NCBI GenBank assembly: GCA_001557035.1
Contig: LSKJ01000547.1
Location: 1-22,718, forward strand
Origin: Rhodospirillaceae bacterium CCH5-H10
GTDB lineage: Bacteria > Pseudomonadota > Alphaproteobacteria > Reyranellales > Reyranellaceae
Length of the DNA: 22,718 bases
Direction: 5' to 3'
Shown: piece after piece, positions 1 through 7,105 of the stretch
How the letters are laid out: each line of letters opens with the position of its first letter
Numbering within the stretch: position 1 is the stretch's first letter
Position numbers and translations under genes: made by a program
The notes under the pieces: model-generated
What the model saw: the letters and a program-made list of their open reading frames with translations, nothing else
Told to the model about the DNA's origin: nothing
The model's database searches: none

Positions 1-18
1 CCCTCCGGCCTTCGGCCA

Positions 19-41
19 CCTCCCCCGTATGACGGGGGAGG
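19..41. repeat. Perfect 10-bp inverted repeat around the first ATG
   Basis: CCTCCCCCGT at 19-28 is the exact reverse complement of ACGGGGGAGG at 32-41, separated only by ATG (29-31). Just upstream, GGCC-TTC-GGCC forms a second small hairpin. Paired G/C-rich palindromes like this occur as dispersed intergenic elements in alphaproteobacteria, so this is probably the end of such an element rather than part of a gene. It matters because the longest reading of the following gene starts inside its loop. Confidence 0.7.
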
Positions 42-943
42 AAAGTCGTGATCGGAGCGACGCGCGGCCCTCGCGCGTGGCGTGGCTGCAGCTCGGCCTC
101 GTCGTCGTGCTGTTCGGCCTCGCCTGGCCGGTGATCAGGATCGGCCTCGGTGCCGGCACGCCGATCTGGCTGGCGGCGGCGCGCGCCACCCTGTCGGCGA
201 CGACCGCCTTCGTCCTGGTCGCGGCGCTGAAGCGGCTCGCCTGGCCGGGCCGCGCCGACTGGCCGATCATCCTGTCGGTCGGTGCGCTGCAGCTCACCTG
301 TTTCTTCGCCTTCGCCAATCTCGGCGTACAGATCGTGCCGCCGGGCCGCTCGGGCGTGCTGGCCTACACGACCATGCTCTGGATGGTGCCGCTCTCCTGG
401 ATGATCGGCGAGAAGGTCGGCCGCCGCGCCTTTCTCGGCGCCGCGCTCGGCGTCGCGGGTATCGTCGTTCTGGTCGATCCGTTGCGCTTCGACTGGAGCG
501 ACCGCCGGGTGATGCTGGGCCATGGCTGGCTGCTGGCCGCCGGCTTCACCTGGGCGCTCGCCATCCTGCACGCGCGCCGTCATTCCTGGCGCATGTCGCC
601 GCTCGACGTGCTGCCCTGGCAGATGGGCGTGGCGACCGTGCTGCTCTGGATCCTCGCCTTCACGCTCGAACCGGGAGGCCATCTCGACCTGCAGCAGCCC
701 TCGCTCTGGATCGCGCTGCTCTATCTCGGCGTGCTGGCCGGCCCGACCGCGACCTGGGCCGCCGTCTCCGTGGCGCGCGCACTGCCGCCGGTCACCGGCT
801 CGCTCGGCATGCTGGGCGTGCCGCTGCTGGCCATCGCCAGCTCGGTCGTGCTGGTCGGCGAGCCCGTCACCTGGCCACTGGCGATCGGCACCGCGCTGGT
901 GATCGCGGGAATTGCCATCGTGATCCTGGACAGGAACAATTGA
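29..943 (+). CDS. EamA/DMT-family permease
   Basis: Predicted inner-membrane transporter of the drug/metabolite transporter superfamily, which exports or exchanges small metabolites. The substrate cannot be read from sequence. The 304-residue product is almost entirely hydrophobic, with about ten membrane segments arranged as two EamA repeats (roughly residues 17-150 and 165-300), the usual length and layout for the family. The start is uncertain. ATG at 29 lies in the loop of a perfect hairpin and has no Shine-Dalgarno sequence upstream. GTG at 77 would remove a polar 16-residue leader and begin directly before the first membrane helix. The gene ends four bases before the enoyl-CoA hydratase start, so the two are probably co-transcribed. 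Family call is firm, substrate unknown. Confidence 0.85.
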   Translation: MTGEESRDRSDARPSRVAWLQLGLVVVLFGLAWPVIRIGLGAGTPIWLAAARATLSATTAFVLVAALKRLAWPGRADWPIILSVGALQLTCFFAFANLGVQIVPPGRSGVLAYTTMLWMVPLSWMIGEKVGRRAFLGAALGVAGIVVLVDPLRFDWSDRRVMLGHGWLLAAGFTWALAILHARRHSWRMSPLDVLPWQMGVATVLLWILAFTLEPGGHLDLQQPSLWIALLYLGVLAGPTATWAAVSVARALPPVTGSLGMLGVPLLAIASSVVLVGEPVTWPLAIGTALVIAGIAIVILDRNN

Positions 944-947
944 GCCC

Positions 948-1757
948 ATGTCCCTGATCGAAATCGAGCGGCGCGACGCCGGCGCCGCAACAATCGCCAT
1001 CGTCCGCTTCAACAACCCGCCCAAGGGCTACATGAACGCAGCGATGGTCGGCGAGCTCGACGCGGCGGTCGACGGCCTGCTGGCCGACGAGGCCGTGCGC
1101 GTGCTGGTGTTCACCGGCGCGCTGAAGGGCGTGTTCATCGAACATTACGATGTCTCCGAGCTGCTGGCGCTGTCGGAGAAGCTGCGCGCCAAGGGCGCGC
1201 GCTTCTCGCTCGACCGGCTCTCGCCCGAGAGCGCCTATCACAGGATCCTGACGCGCCTTGAAGCGGCGCCCAAGCCGGTGATCGCGGCGATCAACGGCAC
1301 CGCCATGGGCGGCGGCTTCGAGTTCTGCATGGCCTGCGACATCCGCCTCGCCGAGCGCGGCCCCTATTGGCTGGGCCAGCCCGAGATCAACATCGGCATC
1401 CTGGCCGGCGCGGGCGGGACGCAGCGCCTCGCCCGGCTGGTCGGCGAGGCCCGCGCCCTCGAACTGTCGCTAATGGGCCGCACGGTGTCGCCCGACGAAG
1501 CCGCGTCCCTCGGCATGGTTCATGCGGCGGTGGACGGGCCGGTGCTCGACCACGCGCTGGCGATGGCGCAGCGGCTGGCGGCGCAACCGCCCAAGGCGGT
1601 GGCACACATCAAGCGACTGGTCCGCTCGGCAGCTGAAACACCTTTGTCACAAGGTCTGGCCCACGAGCGGACGCTGTTCATGGACCTCGCGGTGAGCGAC
1701 GATGGACACCGGTTGATGGGCGAATTCGTCACCGGAAAGCGCACGATTCGCGACTGA
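948..1757 (+). CDS. Enoyl-CoA hydratase/isomerase family protein
   Basis: Crotonase-fold protein of 269 residues, expected to act on a CoA thioester in the cytoplasm (hydration, isomerisation or a related reaction). The core motif AINGTAMGGGFEF (about 114-126) and QPEINIGILAGAGGTQR (about 144-160) are clear. The glutamates matching the two catalytic Glu of rat mitochondrial hydratase are present (E125 and E146). Unusually, the early oxyanion-hole region that normally reads AGADxxE reads FIEHYDVSEL here (63-72), so the exact reaction may differ from beta-oxidation hydration. It starts four bases after the permease stop and is followed, after 76 bases, by CoA-transferase genes, suggesting a shared acyl-CoA pathway. 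Fold is certain; substrate unknown. Confidence 0.88.
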   Translation: MSLIEIERRDAGAATIAIVRFNNPPKGYMNAAMVGELDAAVDGLLADEAVRVLVFTGALKGVFIEHYDVSELLALSEKLRAKGARFSLDRLSPESAYHRILTRLEAAPKPVIAAINGTAMGGGFEFCMACDIRLAERGPYWLGQPEINIGILAGAGGTQRLARLVGEARALELSLMGRTVSPDEAASLGMVHAAVDGPVLDHALAMAQRLAAQPPKAVAHIKRLVRSAAETPLSQGLAHERTLFMDLAVSDDGHRLMGEFVTGKRTIRD

Positions 1758-1787
1758 TTGACAGGCAAGCGCCGGCCCTTCCATATG
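1758..1787 (+). promoter_or_regulatory. Candidate sigma-70 promoter for scoAB
   Basis: A perfect TTGACA (1758-1763), overlapping the end of the hydratase gene, is followed after 18 bases by CATATG (1782-1787), a weak match to TATAAT. It lies about 45 bases before the scoA start in the only sizeable gap between these genes. The -35 match is good and the -10 poor, so this is a proposal only. Confidence 0.3.
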
Positions 1788-1833
1788 CCGACACCCCCGA
1801 GTGATTACGGGCACGCGAGGACGGAACACAGCG

Positions 1834-2535
1834 ATGGCGAACAAGGTCTACAAGGATGCGAAGTCGGCCCTCGACGGCCTGCTGCGGGACGATCTGATGC
1901 TGATGTGCGGCGGCTTCGGCCTGGTCGGCATCCCCGACAAGCTGATCCGCGCGGTGCGCGATTCCGGCGTGAAGGGTCTCACCTGCGTGTCGAACAATGC
2001 CGGCATCGACGGCGCGGGACTCGGCCTGCTGCTCGAGACCGGGCAGGTCAAGAAGATGATCAGTTCGTACGTCGGCGAGAACAAGACCTTCGCCAAGCTC
2101 TATCTCGACGGAAAGCTCGAACTCGAATTCAACCCGCAGGGCACGCTGGCCGAACGCTGCCGCGCCGGCGGCGCGGGCATCCCGGCCTTCTACACCAAGA
2201 CCGGCGTCGGCACGCTGGTCGCCGAGGGCAAGGAGACCAAGGTCTTCGACGGCGAGGAATATGTGATGGAGCGCGGCCTGTTTGGCGACATCGCGCTGGT
2301 GAAGGCCTGGAAGGGTGACACCTCGGGAAACCTGATCTACCGGAAGGCCGCGCGGAACTTCAATCCGATGATGGCGACGGCCGCGAAGATGTGTGTTGCC
2401 GAAGTCGAGGAACTCGTGCCGGTCGGCGAACTCGACCCCGATCACATCCACACGCCGGCGGTCTTCGTGAAGCGCATCTTCTGCGGTGCGCCCTACGACA
2501 AGCAGATCGAACAGCGCACAATCCGCAAGGCTTGA
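1834..2535 (+). CDS. scoA: 3-oxoacid CoA-transferase subunit A
   Basis: Alpha subunit of a heterodimeric succinyl-CoA:3-ketoacid (acetoacetate) CoA-transferase. The enzyme moves CoA from succinyl-CoA to acetoacetate or a similar 3-oxoacid in ketone-body and polyhydroxybutyrate breakdown. The 233-residue product carries the family's [13 protein letters not shown] (about 24-36) and the block [15 protein letters not shown], and the length is normal for bacterial subunit A. I chose ATG 1834 (MANKVYKD) over the in-frame GTG at 1801. The earlier start adds 11 residues not expected in the family, while GAGG and GGA lie upstream of 1834. scoB follows ten bases later. AtoD-type transferases are close relatives, so the acyl specificity is inferred. 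Confidence 0.92.
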   Translation: MANKVYKDAKSALDGLLRDDLMLMCGGFGLVGIPDKLIRAVRDSGVKGLTCVSNNAGIDGAGLGLLLETGQVKKMISSYVGENKTFAKLYLDGKLELEFNPQGTLAERCRAGGAGIPAFYTKTGVGTLVAEGKETKVFDGEEYVMERGLFGDIALVKAWKGDTSGNLIYRKAARNFNPMMATAAKMCVAEVEELVPVGELDPDHIHTPAVFVKRIFCGAPYDKQIEQRTIRKA

Positions 2536-2545
2536 GGAGAGAACG

Positions 2546-3205
2546 ATGGCCTGGACCCGCGATCAGATGGCGGCGCGCGCCGCCAAGGAACTGGAAGACG
2601 GCTTCTACGTGAACCTCGGCATCGGCATCCCGACGCTGGTGTCGAACTATGTGCCCGAGGATGTCGACATCACGCTGCAGAGCGAGAACGGCATGCTGGG
2701 CGTCGGCCCCTTCCCCTACGACAACGAAGTCGACGCCGACATCATCAACGCCGGCAAGCAGACCGTGACCGAGGTGAAGGGCACGTCCTACTTCAGTTCG
2801 GCCGACAGCTTCGCGATGATCCGCGGCGGCCACATCGACCTCTCCATCCTCGGCGCCATGGAAGTGGCGGAGAACGGCGACCTCGCCAACTGGATGATCC
2901 CGGGCAAGATGGTGAAGGGCATGGGCGGCGCGATGGACCTGGTCGCCGGCGTGAAGCGCGTGATCGTCACCATGGAGCATGTCTCCAAGGACGGCGCCTC
3001 GAAGCTGCTGGCCGAATGCACCCTGCCGCTGACCGGCCGCCGCGTGGTCGACATGGTGATCTCCGAACTGGGAGTCTTCACCGTCGACAAGAAGGGCAAC
3101 GGCGGCGTGACCCTGATCCAGCTCGCCGACGGCGTCACCGTCGACGAGGTGAAGGCGAAGACCAAGGCGAAGCTTACGATCGCGGCGGGCCTGAAGGTCG
3201 CTTAA
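2546..3205 (+). CDS. scoB: 3-oxoacid CoA-transferase subunit B
   Basis: Beta subunit of the same CoA-transferase, supplying the catalytic glutamate that forms the enzyme-CoA thioester. The 219-residue product has the N-terminal [13 protein letters not shown] block and the [12 protein letters not shown] motif. The Glu of SENG matches the nucleophile of pig SCOT. The C-terminal half contains the usual [15 protein letters not shown] segment. ATG 2546 is preceded by GAGGAGAG at 2534-2541, an excellent ribosome binding site overlapping the scoA stop, so the subunits are translated in tandem. A longer reading from 2486 would overlap scoA by 50 bases and has no support. It is followed immediately by a large inverted repeat. 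Confidence 0.93.
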   Translation: MAWTRDQMAARAAKELEDGFYVNLGIGIPTLVSNYVPEDVDITLQSENGMLGVGPFPYDNEVDADIINAGKQTVTEVKGTSYFSSADSFAMIRGGHIDLSILGAMEVAENGDLANWMIPGKMVKGMGGAMDLVAGVKRVIVTMEHVSKDGASKLLAECTLPLTGRRVVDMVISELGVFTVDKKGNGGVTLIQLADGVTVDEVKAKTKAKLTIAAGLKVA

Positions 3206-3207
3206 TC

Positions 3208-3272
3208 ATTGGAGCGCGCCACTCCAGTGGCGCTCGGACTCATGAGGCGCCACTGGAGTGGCGCGCTCCAAT
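3208..3272. repeat. Perfect 26-bp inverted repeat with nested palindromes
   Basis: Bases 3208-3233 are the exact reverse complement of 3247-3272, with a 13-base loop. Each arm also contains an 18-base quasi-palindrome, GCGCCACT-NN-AGTGGCGC (3216-3233 with CC, 3247-3264 with GG). The DNA or RNA can therefore fold as one long stem or as two side-by-side hairpins. It lies between the convergent scoB and SYLF genes, where it could stop transcription from both sides, but no U-tract follows on either strand. It may instead be a dispersed repeat. Confidence 0.9.
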
Positions 3273-3293
3273 GGCGCCGTTCTTACCGGGCAA

Positions 3294-3980
3294 CTACCAC
3301 TTCGACACATACTGCCGCAGAGGCTCGGCGCCGGGGTTGGTGTAGCGGCGGTCGAGGATGACGCTCTTGGCGTTGGCGCCGCCGCCGTAATACAGCGCGT
3401 TCCAGTCGTTGTCGGCGTCGATGTAGGAGCCCTCGATCGAGGCGCCGGCGAACAGGCCCTGCGAGTTGGCGAAGGCCACGATGTCGGCGCCGCCGGCGCC
3501 TGTCGTGGCGCCTTCGAGGCCGATGCCGACCGCGACCATGGTCACGCCCGCTTCCGCGCCGACCTTGAACTTGTGGTCGATGATCGCCTGCAGGCCTTTC
3601 TCGGTCCGGATGATGAACACGATCTCCGAAACCTTGCCGCCGACCTGGAGACCGACGCTGCCGGAGCCCATGATGTAGAAGGCCGGGAAGCTCCAGTTGT
3701 TGGGCGAGTTGCGGCCCATCAGGACGCCGCGGCCGCCAGCGGCGCCGAAGATGAACCCGCCCTGCACCAGCTCGGGAATGATCAGCACGCCGCGCGCCGT
3801 GGTCATGAGCTTGGCGGCATCGGGAAAGTCCGGGCCACCCAGGACCTTGCGCGCCGTGGCGAGACAGGAATCGACCAGCGACTGGCGCTTGGCGTCGGCC
3901 CGGGCCGGCATGGACGTGAGGAACGGCGCGGCGAACGCGGCCGCGGTCCCCGAAAGGACGGTTCGGCGATCGAGCTTCAT
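3294..3980 (-). CDS. Exported SYLF/YSC84-domain lipid-binding-type protein
   Basis: Predicted periplasmic or envelope protein of 228 residues. The YSC84/SYLF fold in eukaryotic relatives binds phosphoinositides; the bacterial role is unclear. The N-terminus is a Tat-like signal peptide (DRRTVLSG followed by a hydrophobic stretch, likely cut after ARA near residue 26). The rest is one SYLF domain: conserved LMTTARGVLIIP, a glycine-rich GGFIFGAAGGRGVLMGR segment, and a C-terminal half containing GVTMVAVGIGLEG. I start at ATG 3980, which has GGAG seven bases upstream. A frame extension to 4079 adds 33 residues ahead of a good signal peptide and is unlikely. It is convergent with scoB and stands alone. 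Confidence 0.85.
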   Translation of the reverse strand: MKLDRRTVLSGTAAAFAAPFLTSMPARADAKRQSLVDSCLATARKVLGGPDFPDAAKLMTTARGVLIIPELVQGGFIFGAAGGRGVLMGRNSPNNWSFPAFYIMGSGSVGLQVGGKVSEIVFIIRTEKGLQAIIDHKFKVGAEAGVTMVAVGIGLEGATTGAGGADIVAFANSQGLFAGASIEGSYIDADNDWNALYYGGGANAKSVILDRRYTNPGAEPLRQYVSKW

Positions 3981-4088
3981 TTTATGCTCCGTATGGCTTG
4001 GCGACCGACGCCGAGGGAGCGCCTGGATGGTCACAAGAGCTGAATCATACCACGATTCGGGCCGCGATTGCGGGCCCAATTGGCGCGT

Positions 4089-4658
4089 TCAGCGGCGGGC
4101 CGGCGGGCGGTCCTTCATCACCAGCGGCAGGCCGGCGGCCATGAACACGACACGGTCCGCACGCTCGGCAATCCGCATGTTCATGCGGCCCATCGCGTCC
4201 CGGAAGGAGCGGCCGAGCGGCGTCTCCGGCACCAGTCCGAGACCCAGTTCGTTGCTCACGAACACCACCGGCTGGTTGTGATCATCCAGTGACTGCACCA
4301 GTTCGTCGGTCGCCTGGTCGACGTCCTCGCCAGCATGCATGAGGTTGGAGAGCCAGAGCGTCAGGCAGTCGACCAGGATCGGTTGGCCGTGCGAACCCGC
4401 CTGCTCCAGCACTTCGGCCAGCTTCAGCGGCTCCTCGATGGTGGTCCAGCCGACGCCGCGGCGGGCGCGATGCGCCATGATGCGGGTCGCCATCTCGACA
4501 TCGCCGGCCTCGGCGGTGGCGATGTAGACCGCCGGCCGCGGCGATGCGCCGTGCAGCGTGCCAGCGACCAGCCTCTCGGCATGGGTGCTTTTGCCCGAGC
4601 GCGCGCCGCCCAGGACGAGACTCACCGGCGGCAGCGGGAAGGTCGAGATGTGCTCCAT
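4089..4658 (-). CDS. cobU: Adenosylcobinamide kinase / adenosylcobinamide-phosphate guanylyltransferase
   Basis: Bifunctional CobU (CobP) enzyme of 189 residues. It phosphorylates adenosylcobinamide and then transfers GMP to give adenosylcobinamide-GDP, the substrate of CobS. A Walker A loop, GGARSGKST, lies at 17-25. HRARRGVGW (63-71) contains the histidine aligning with the guanylylated His of Salmonella CobU. VDCLTLWLSNLM and FVSNELGLGLVPETPLGR are signature blocks, and the length is typical. The ATG at 4658 shares its A with the stop of the upstream methyltransferase (TGATG), so translation is probably coupled. The order here is phosphatase, methyltransferase, cobU, with cobS just upstream of the phosphatase on the chromosome map. 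Confidence 0.94.
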   Translation of the reverse strand: MEHISTFPLPPVSLVLGGARSGKSTHAERLVAGTLHGASPRPAVYIATAEAGDVEMATRIMAHRARRGVGWTTIEEPLKLAEVLEQAGSHGQPILVDCLTLWLSNLMHAGEDVDQATDELVQSLDDHNQPVVFVSNELGLGLVPETPLGRSFRDAMGRMNMRIAERADRVVFMAAGLPLVMKDRPPARR

Positions 4659-5512
4659 CAGCCGGGCCTCGCGCTCACCAGCCAGCAGGCGCCGGGCAGC
4701 TTGACTCCATCCGGGGTCGCGTGCGGCGCCAGCGCGTCGCCGATGGCGGCTTTCGCCTTGGCGGCGGCCTCGGGGCCCACCTCCGCGAATGCGCGGGCGA
4801 GCGCACCGAAGCGGCCGCTGTTCTCCACCACCTCGGCCACGTCCTTGCCGATCCAGATCGGCAGGTCGAGCGGCTTGATCGCGAGCGCGCCGAAGCCTGC
4901 CGCCTGCAGGATGCGCTCGACCCGCTCGCGATCGCCGAAGGAATACTGGCCGGGATCTTCCGGACCGGGCCGCGGCAGCGGCGGCAGGAATGGCGCGGCG
5001 GCCTTTACCGGCACGAGGCCCCAGGGATTTTCCGAAGGCGTCCGCCAGCAGACGAAGGCGAGCCGGCCCGAGGGCTTCAGCGCCCGCCGCAGGTTGGCGA
5101 AGGCGGCCACCGGATCGCCGAAGAACATGACGCCGAAGCGCGAGAAGACGAGATCGCGCGAGGCCGCTTCGAACGGATGGACCGCCGCATCGCCCACGGC
5201 GAAGGTCGCGTTGGCGAGACCCTGCGCTTCCGCGACCTCGATCAGGGGCCGCGAGATGTCGACACCGAGCACATGGCCCGCAGGTCCGATGGACTTCGCC
5301 AGCGCGGCCGTCGTGCCGCCCGTGCCGCAACCGACATCGATGACGGTCTCGCCGGGTTGCGCGTCGGCAAGAGCGAGCACGCGCGGTCCGATCTCGACCA
5401 GAGACCGTTCGATGCGCGCATAGGCATCGAGCCATCCCTGCGCGCCCGGTCCGTTCCAGAACGCCGCCTGATCGGCCGCCAGTTCGGCGGCGCCCTTCGA
5501 ACCGGAGGTCAC
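4658..5512 (-). CDS. SAM-dependent class I methyltransferase in the cobalamin cluster
   Basis: Cytoplasmic methyltransferase of 284 residues with an unknown acceptor. Motif I, VIDVGCGTGGTT (57-68), binds S-adenosylmethionine. An acidic VDIS after strand 2, GDAAVHPFE and the FSRFGVMFFGDP region complete the Rossmann-type core of the UbiE/Methyltransf_11 kind. The C-terminal part (about 180-284) is less familiar. The start is GTG 5512, forming a GTGA overlap with the phosphatase stop; earlier in-frame starts lie deep in the phosphatase gene. The stop overlaps the cobU start. So it is tightly coupled on both sides to cobalamin genes, although no such methyltransferase is a standard member of the nucleotide-loop pathway. 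It could be a passenger or act on a related substrate. Confidence 0.88.
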   Translation of the reverse strand: MTSGSKGAAELAADQAAFWNGPGAQGWLDAYARIERSLVEIGPRVLALADAQPGETVIDVGCGTGGTTAALAKSIGPAGHVLGVDISRPLIEVAEAQGLANATFAVGDAAVHPFEAASRDLVFSRFGVMFFGDPVAAFANLRRALKPSGRLAFVCWRTPSENPWGLVPVKAAAPFLPPLPRPGPEDPGQYSFGDRERVERILQAAGFGALAIKPLDLPIWIGKDVAEVVENSGRFGALARAFAEVGPEAAAKAKAAIGDALAPHATPDGVKLPGACWLVSARPG

Positions 5513-6177
5513 GCAGGTCCGCCGCGGGCGAAGGCGAGTGCGCGCGGCATGTAGTTCACGAAGGCGACGCGCCAGGCATGCTCGGGATTGGCCTGCTCGA
5601 AATGCTCGATCATGGTGATCGAGACATTGTCGATCTCGAAGCGCACCGCCGCCTCGGGATGCAGGTCGAACGCATGCGCCAGCGCCGCGCGGATCGTGCC
5701 GCCATGAGCCGTCGCCACGATGTCGCGGCCCTTGTGCTCGGCGGTCAGACGATCGATCGAACGCACGGTGCGGTCGCGCAGGTCGACGAAGCTCTCGCCG
5801 CCCTCGGGCCGGAACTCCGGCGGCCCCAGCCAGAAGAGATGGTTGTCGGCATGGTTCTCGGCGATCTCGACATAGGTGAGGCCCTGCCAGTTGCCGAAAT
5901 GCTGCTCGGCGAGATCGGGATCGATGTGGAGCTTGTCCATCTCCGCTCCGGCCTTGGCGAGATGCTCGGCGGTCTTGCGCGCGCGCAGAAGGTTCGACGA
6001 ATACCAGACCGCGCCCCTGGGCAGCAGCTTGGCCTGGTGACGGAACAGCTCCTCGTTGCTCACGTCGCAGTCCATGTCGGACTGGCCATAGCAGCGGCGC
6101 TCCGGATTGGGGACCACGGCATGCCGCACCCACCACCACCGCGTCACCGCTCCGGTGATCTTCGCGCCCGTCGCCAT
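5509..6177 (-). CDS. Histidine phosphatase family protein (possible alpha-ribazole phosphatase)
   Basis: A 222-residue phosphatase of the branch-1 histidine phosphatase superfamily. R18-H19 (WVRHAVVPNPERRCYGQSD), R65 region (SSNLLRARKTAEHL), E91 and H158 (ATAHGGT) supply the expected catalytic set. In cobalamin clusters such enzymes usually serve as CobC, removing the phosphate from alpha-ribazole-5'-phosphate or the cobalamin-phosphate product, and the position between cobS and cobU supports that. The family is broad, so CobC function is inferred from context. ATG 6177 has a strong GGAGGAAG ribosome binding site immediately upstream. The stop overlaps the GTG of the methyltransferase by four bases. 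cobS ends 34 bases upstream. Confidence 0.86.
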   Translation of the reverse strand: MATGAKITGAVTRWWWVRHAVVPNPERRCYGQSDMDCDVSNEELFRHQAKLLPRGAVWYSSNLLRARKTAEHLAKAGAEMDKLHIDPDLAEQHFGNWQGLTYVEIAENHADNHLFWLGPPEFRPEGGESFVDLRDRTVRSIDRLTAEHKGRDIVATAHGGTIRAALAHAFDLHPEAAVRFEIDNVSITMIEHFEQANPEHAWRVAFVNYMPRALAFARGGPA

Positions 6178-6211
6178 CTCTTCCTCCGATACTTACAAAG
6201 CGGCCGTCTTC

Positions 6212-7051
6212 TTAGCGGCCGATGAACAGCGCCGCCACCACGAGGAAGACGATCTCGGCCTTCTGCTGGACCGCGCCCAGCGTGTCGCCGGTGTAGCCGC
6301 CGAGCCGCTTGGCGATCCACTGCGTGGCGAACCACGCCGAAGCGAGGACCGCGAGCGGCGCCAGGATCGCCACGAACAGGCCCTTGCCCAGCATCAGCAG
6401 GAAGGCGAGTCCCGCGCCGATGGCGATGGTGAGCCAGACGTCGTTGTCGGTCGGCTTGCCGGCCTTCGAGCCCAGCCCGTTGTCGTGGACGGCTGAGAAG
6501 GCGAGCAGCGGATAGGCCAGCACGGCGCGCGACAGCGCATGCGCCGAGATCAGGACGACGAGGCCGGTCGCGGCACCAAACTGCGCCAGGCAGGCGACCT
6601 TGATCAGCACGCCGAGCGCCAGCGCCAGCACGCCGAAGGTGCCGTTGCGGCTGTCGCGCATGATCTCGAGCCGCCGCGCCGGCTCCAGCCCGTGCGGGCC
6701 CAGCCCGTCGGCGGTATCGGCCAGCCCGTCTTCATGCAGGGCGCGCGTCAGGATCACCGCCGCGCCGACCGCCAGCACCGCCGCAAGCCAGCCGGGCCCG
6801 GCGATGCCGCGCACGATGGCGAAGACCAGGCCCGAGGCCAGCCCGATCGCGGCGCCCACGACGGGCAGCACCGGCAGCACGTCGGCCAGCGGCCAGCGCG
6901 GCAGGCCGACATCGAGCTTCAGCCCGGTGAAGAACGTCATCTGCTCCTTGAAGGCCTGCAGCCAGTCGTCGAACGAGGCGGGGCGGTTCGCGCCGCCGCC
7001 GCCCCCACCGGGAGGAGACGAGGGAGAGGAGGGTTCGTTGGGACTGGTCAT
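6212..7051 (-). CDS. cobS: Adenosylcobinamide-GDP ribazoletransferase (cobalamin synthase)
   Basis: Inner-membrane CobS, joining adenosylcobinamide-GDP to alpha-ribazole (or its phosphate) as the final assembly step. The product has 279 residues with several membrane helices. The family motif reads ALHEDGLADTADG (104-116), with acidic residues that coordinate Mg, followed by MRDSRNGTFG near 133-142. ATG 7051 gives a hydrophilic leader SPSSPPGGGGGGANRP not expected in the family; the recognisable domain starts near residue 26, so a later start is possible, although no obvious in-frame one precedes the core. The upstream site is weak. It diverges from cobT and leads the minus-strand cluster. 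TATATT about a dozen bases upstream is a very poor promoter candidate. Confidence 0.92.
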   Translation of the reverse strand: MTSPNEPSSPSSPPGGGGGGANRPASFDDWLQAFKEQMTFFTGLKLDVGLPRWPLADVLPVLPVVGAAIGLASGLVFAIVRGIAGPGWLAAVLAVGAAVILTRALHEDGLADTADGLGPHGLEPARRLEIMRDSRNGTFGVLALALGVLIKVACLAQFGAATGLVVLISAHALSRAVLAYPLLAFSAVHDNGLGSKAGKPTDNDVWLTIAIGAGLAFLLMLGKGLFVAILAPLAVLASAWFATQWIAKRLGGYTGDTLGAVQQKAEIVFLVVAALFIGR

Positions 7052-7105
7052 GGTCCGCTGAATATAGGATGGTCCGGCCCCTTCCAGAATGCCCCCGGAC
7101 GAACA

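Noticed and set aside
3248..3254. GCCACTG, the core of a B12 box
   Set aside because: It is part of the 26-bp inverted repeat, none of the other cobalamin riboswitch elements are nearby, and no cob gene follows on that strand.
4089..5435. Single long frame fusing cobU to an upstream segment
   Set aside because: The upstream part is an out-of-frame shadow of the methyltransferase; cobU has a clear ATG at 4658 overlapping the methyltransferase stop.
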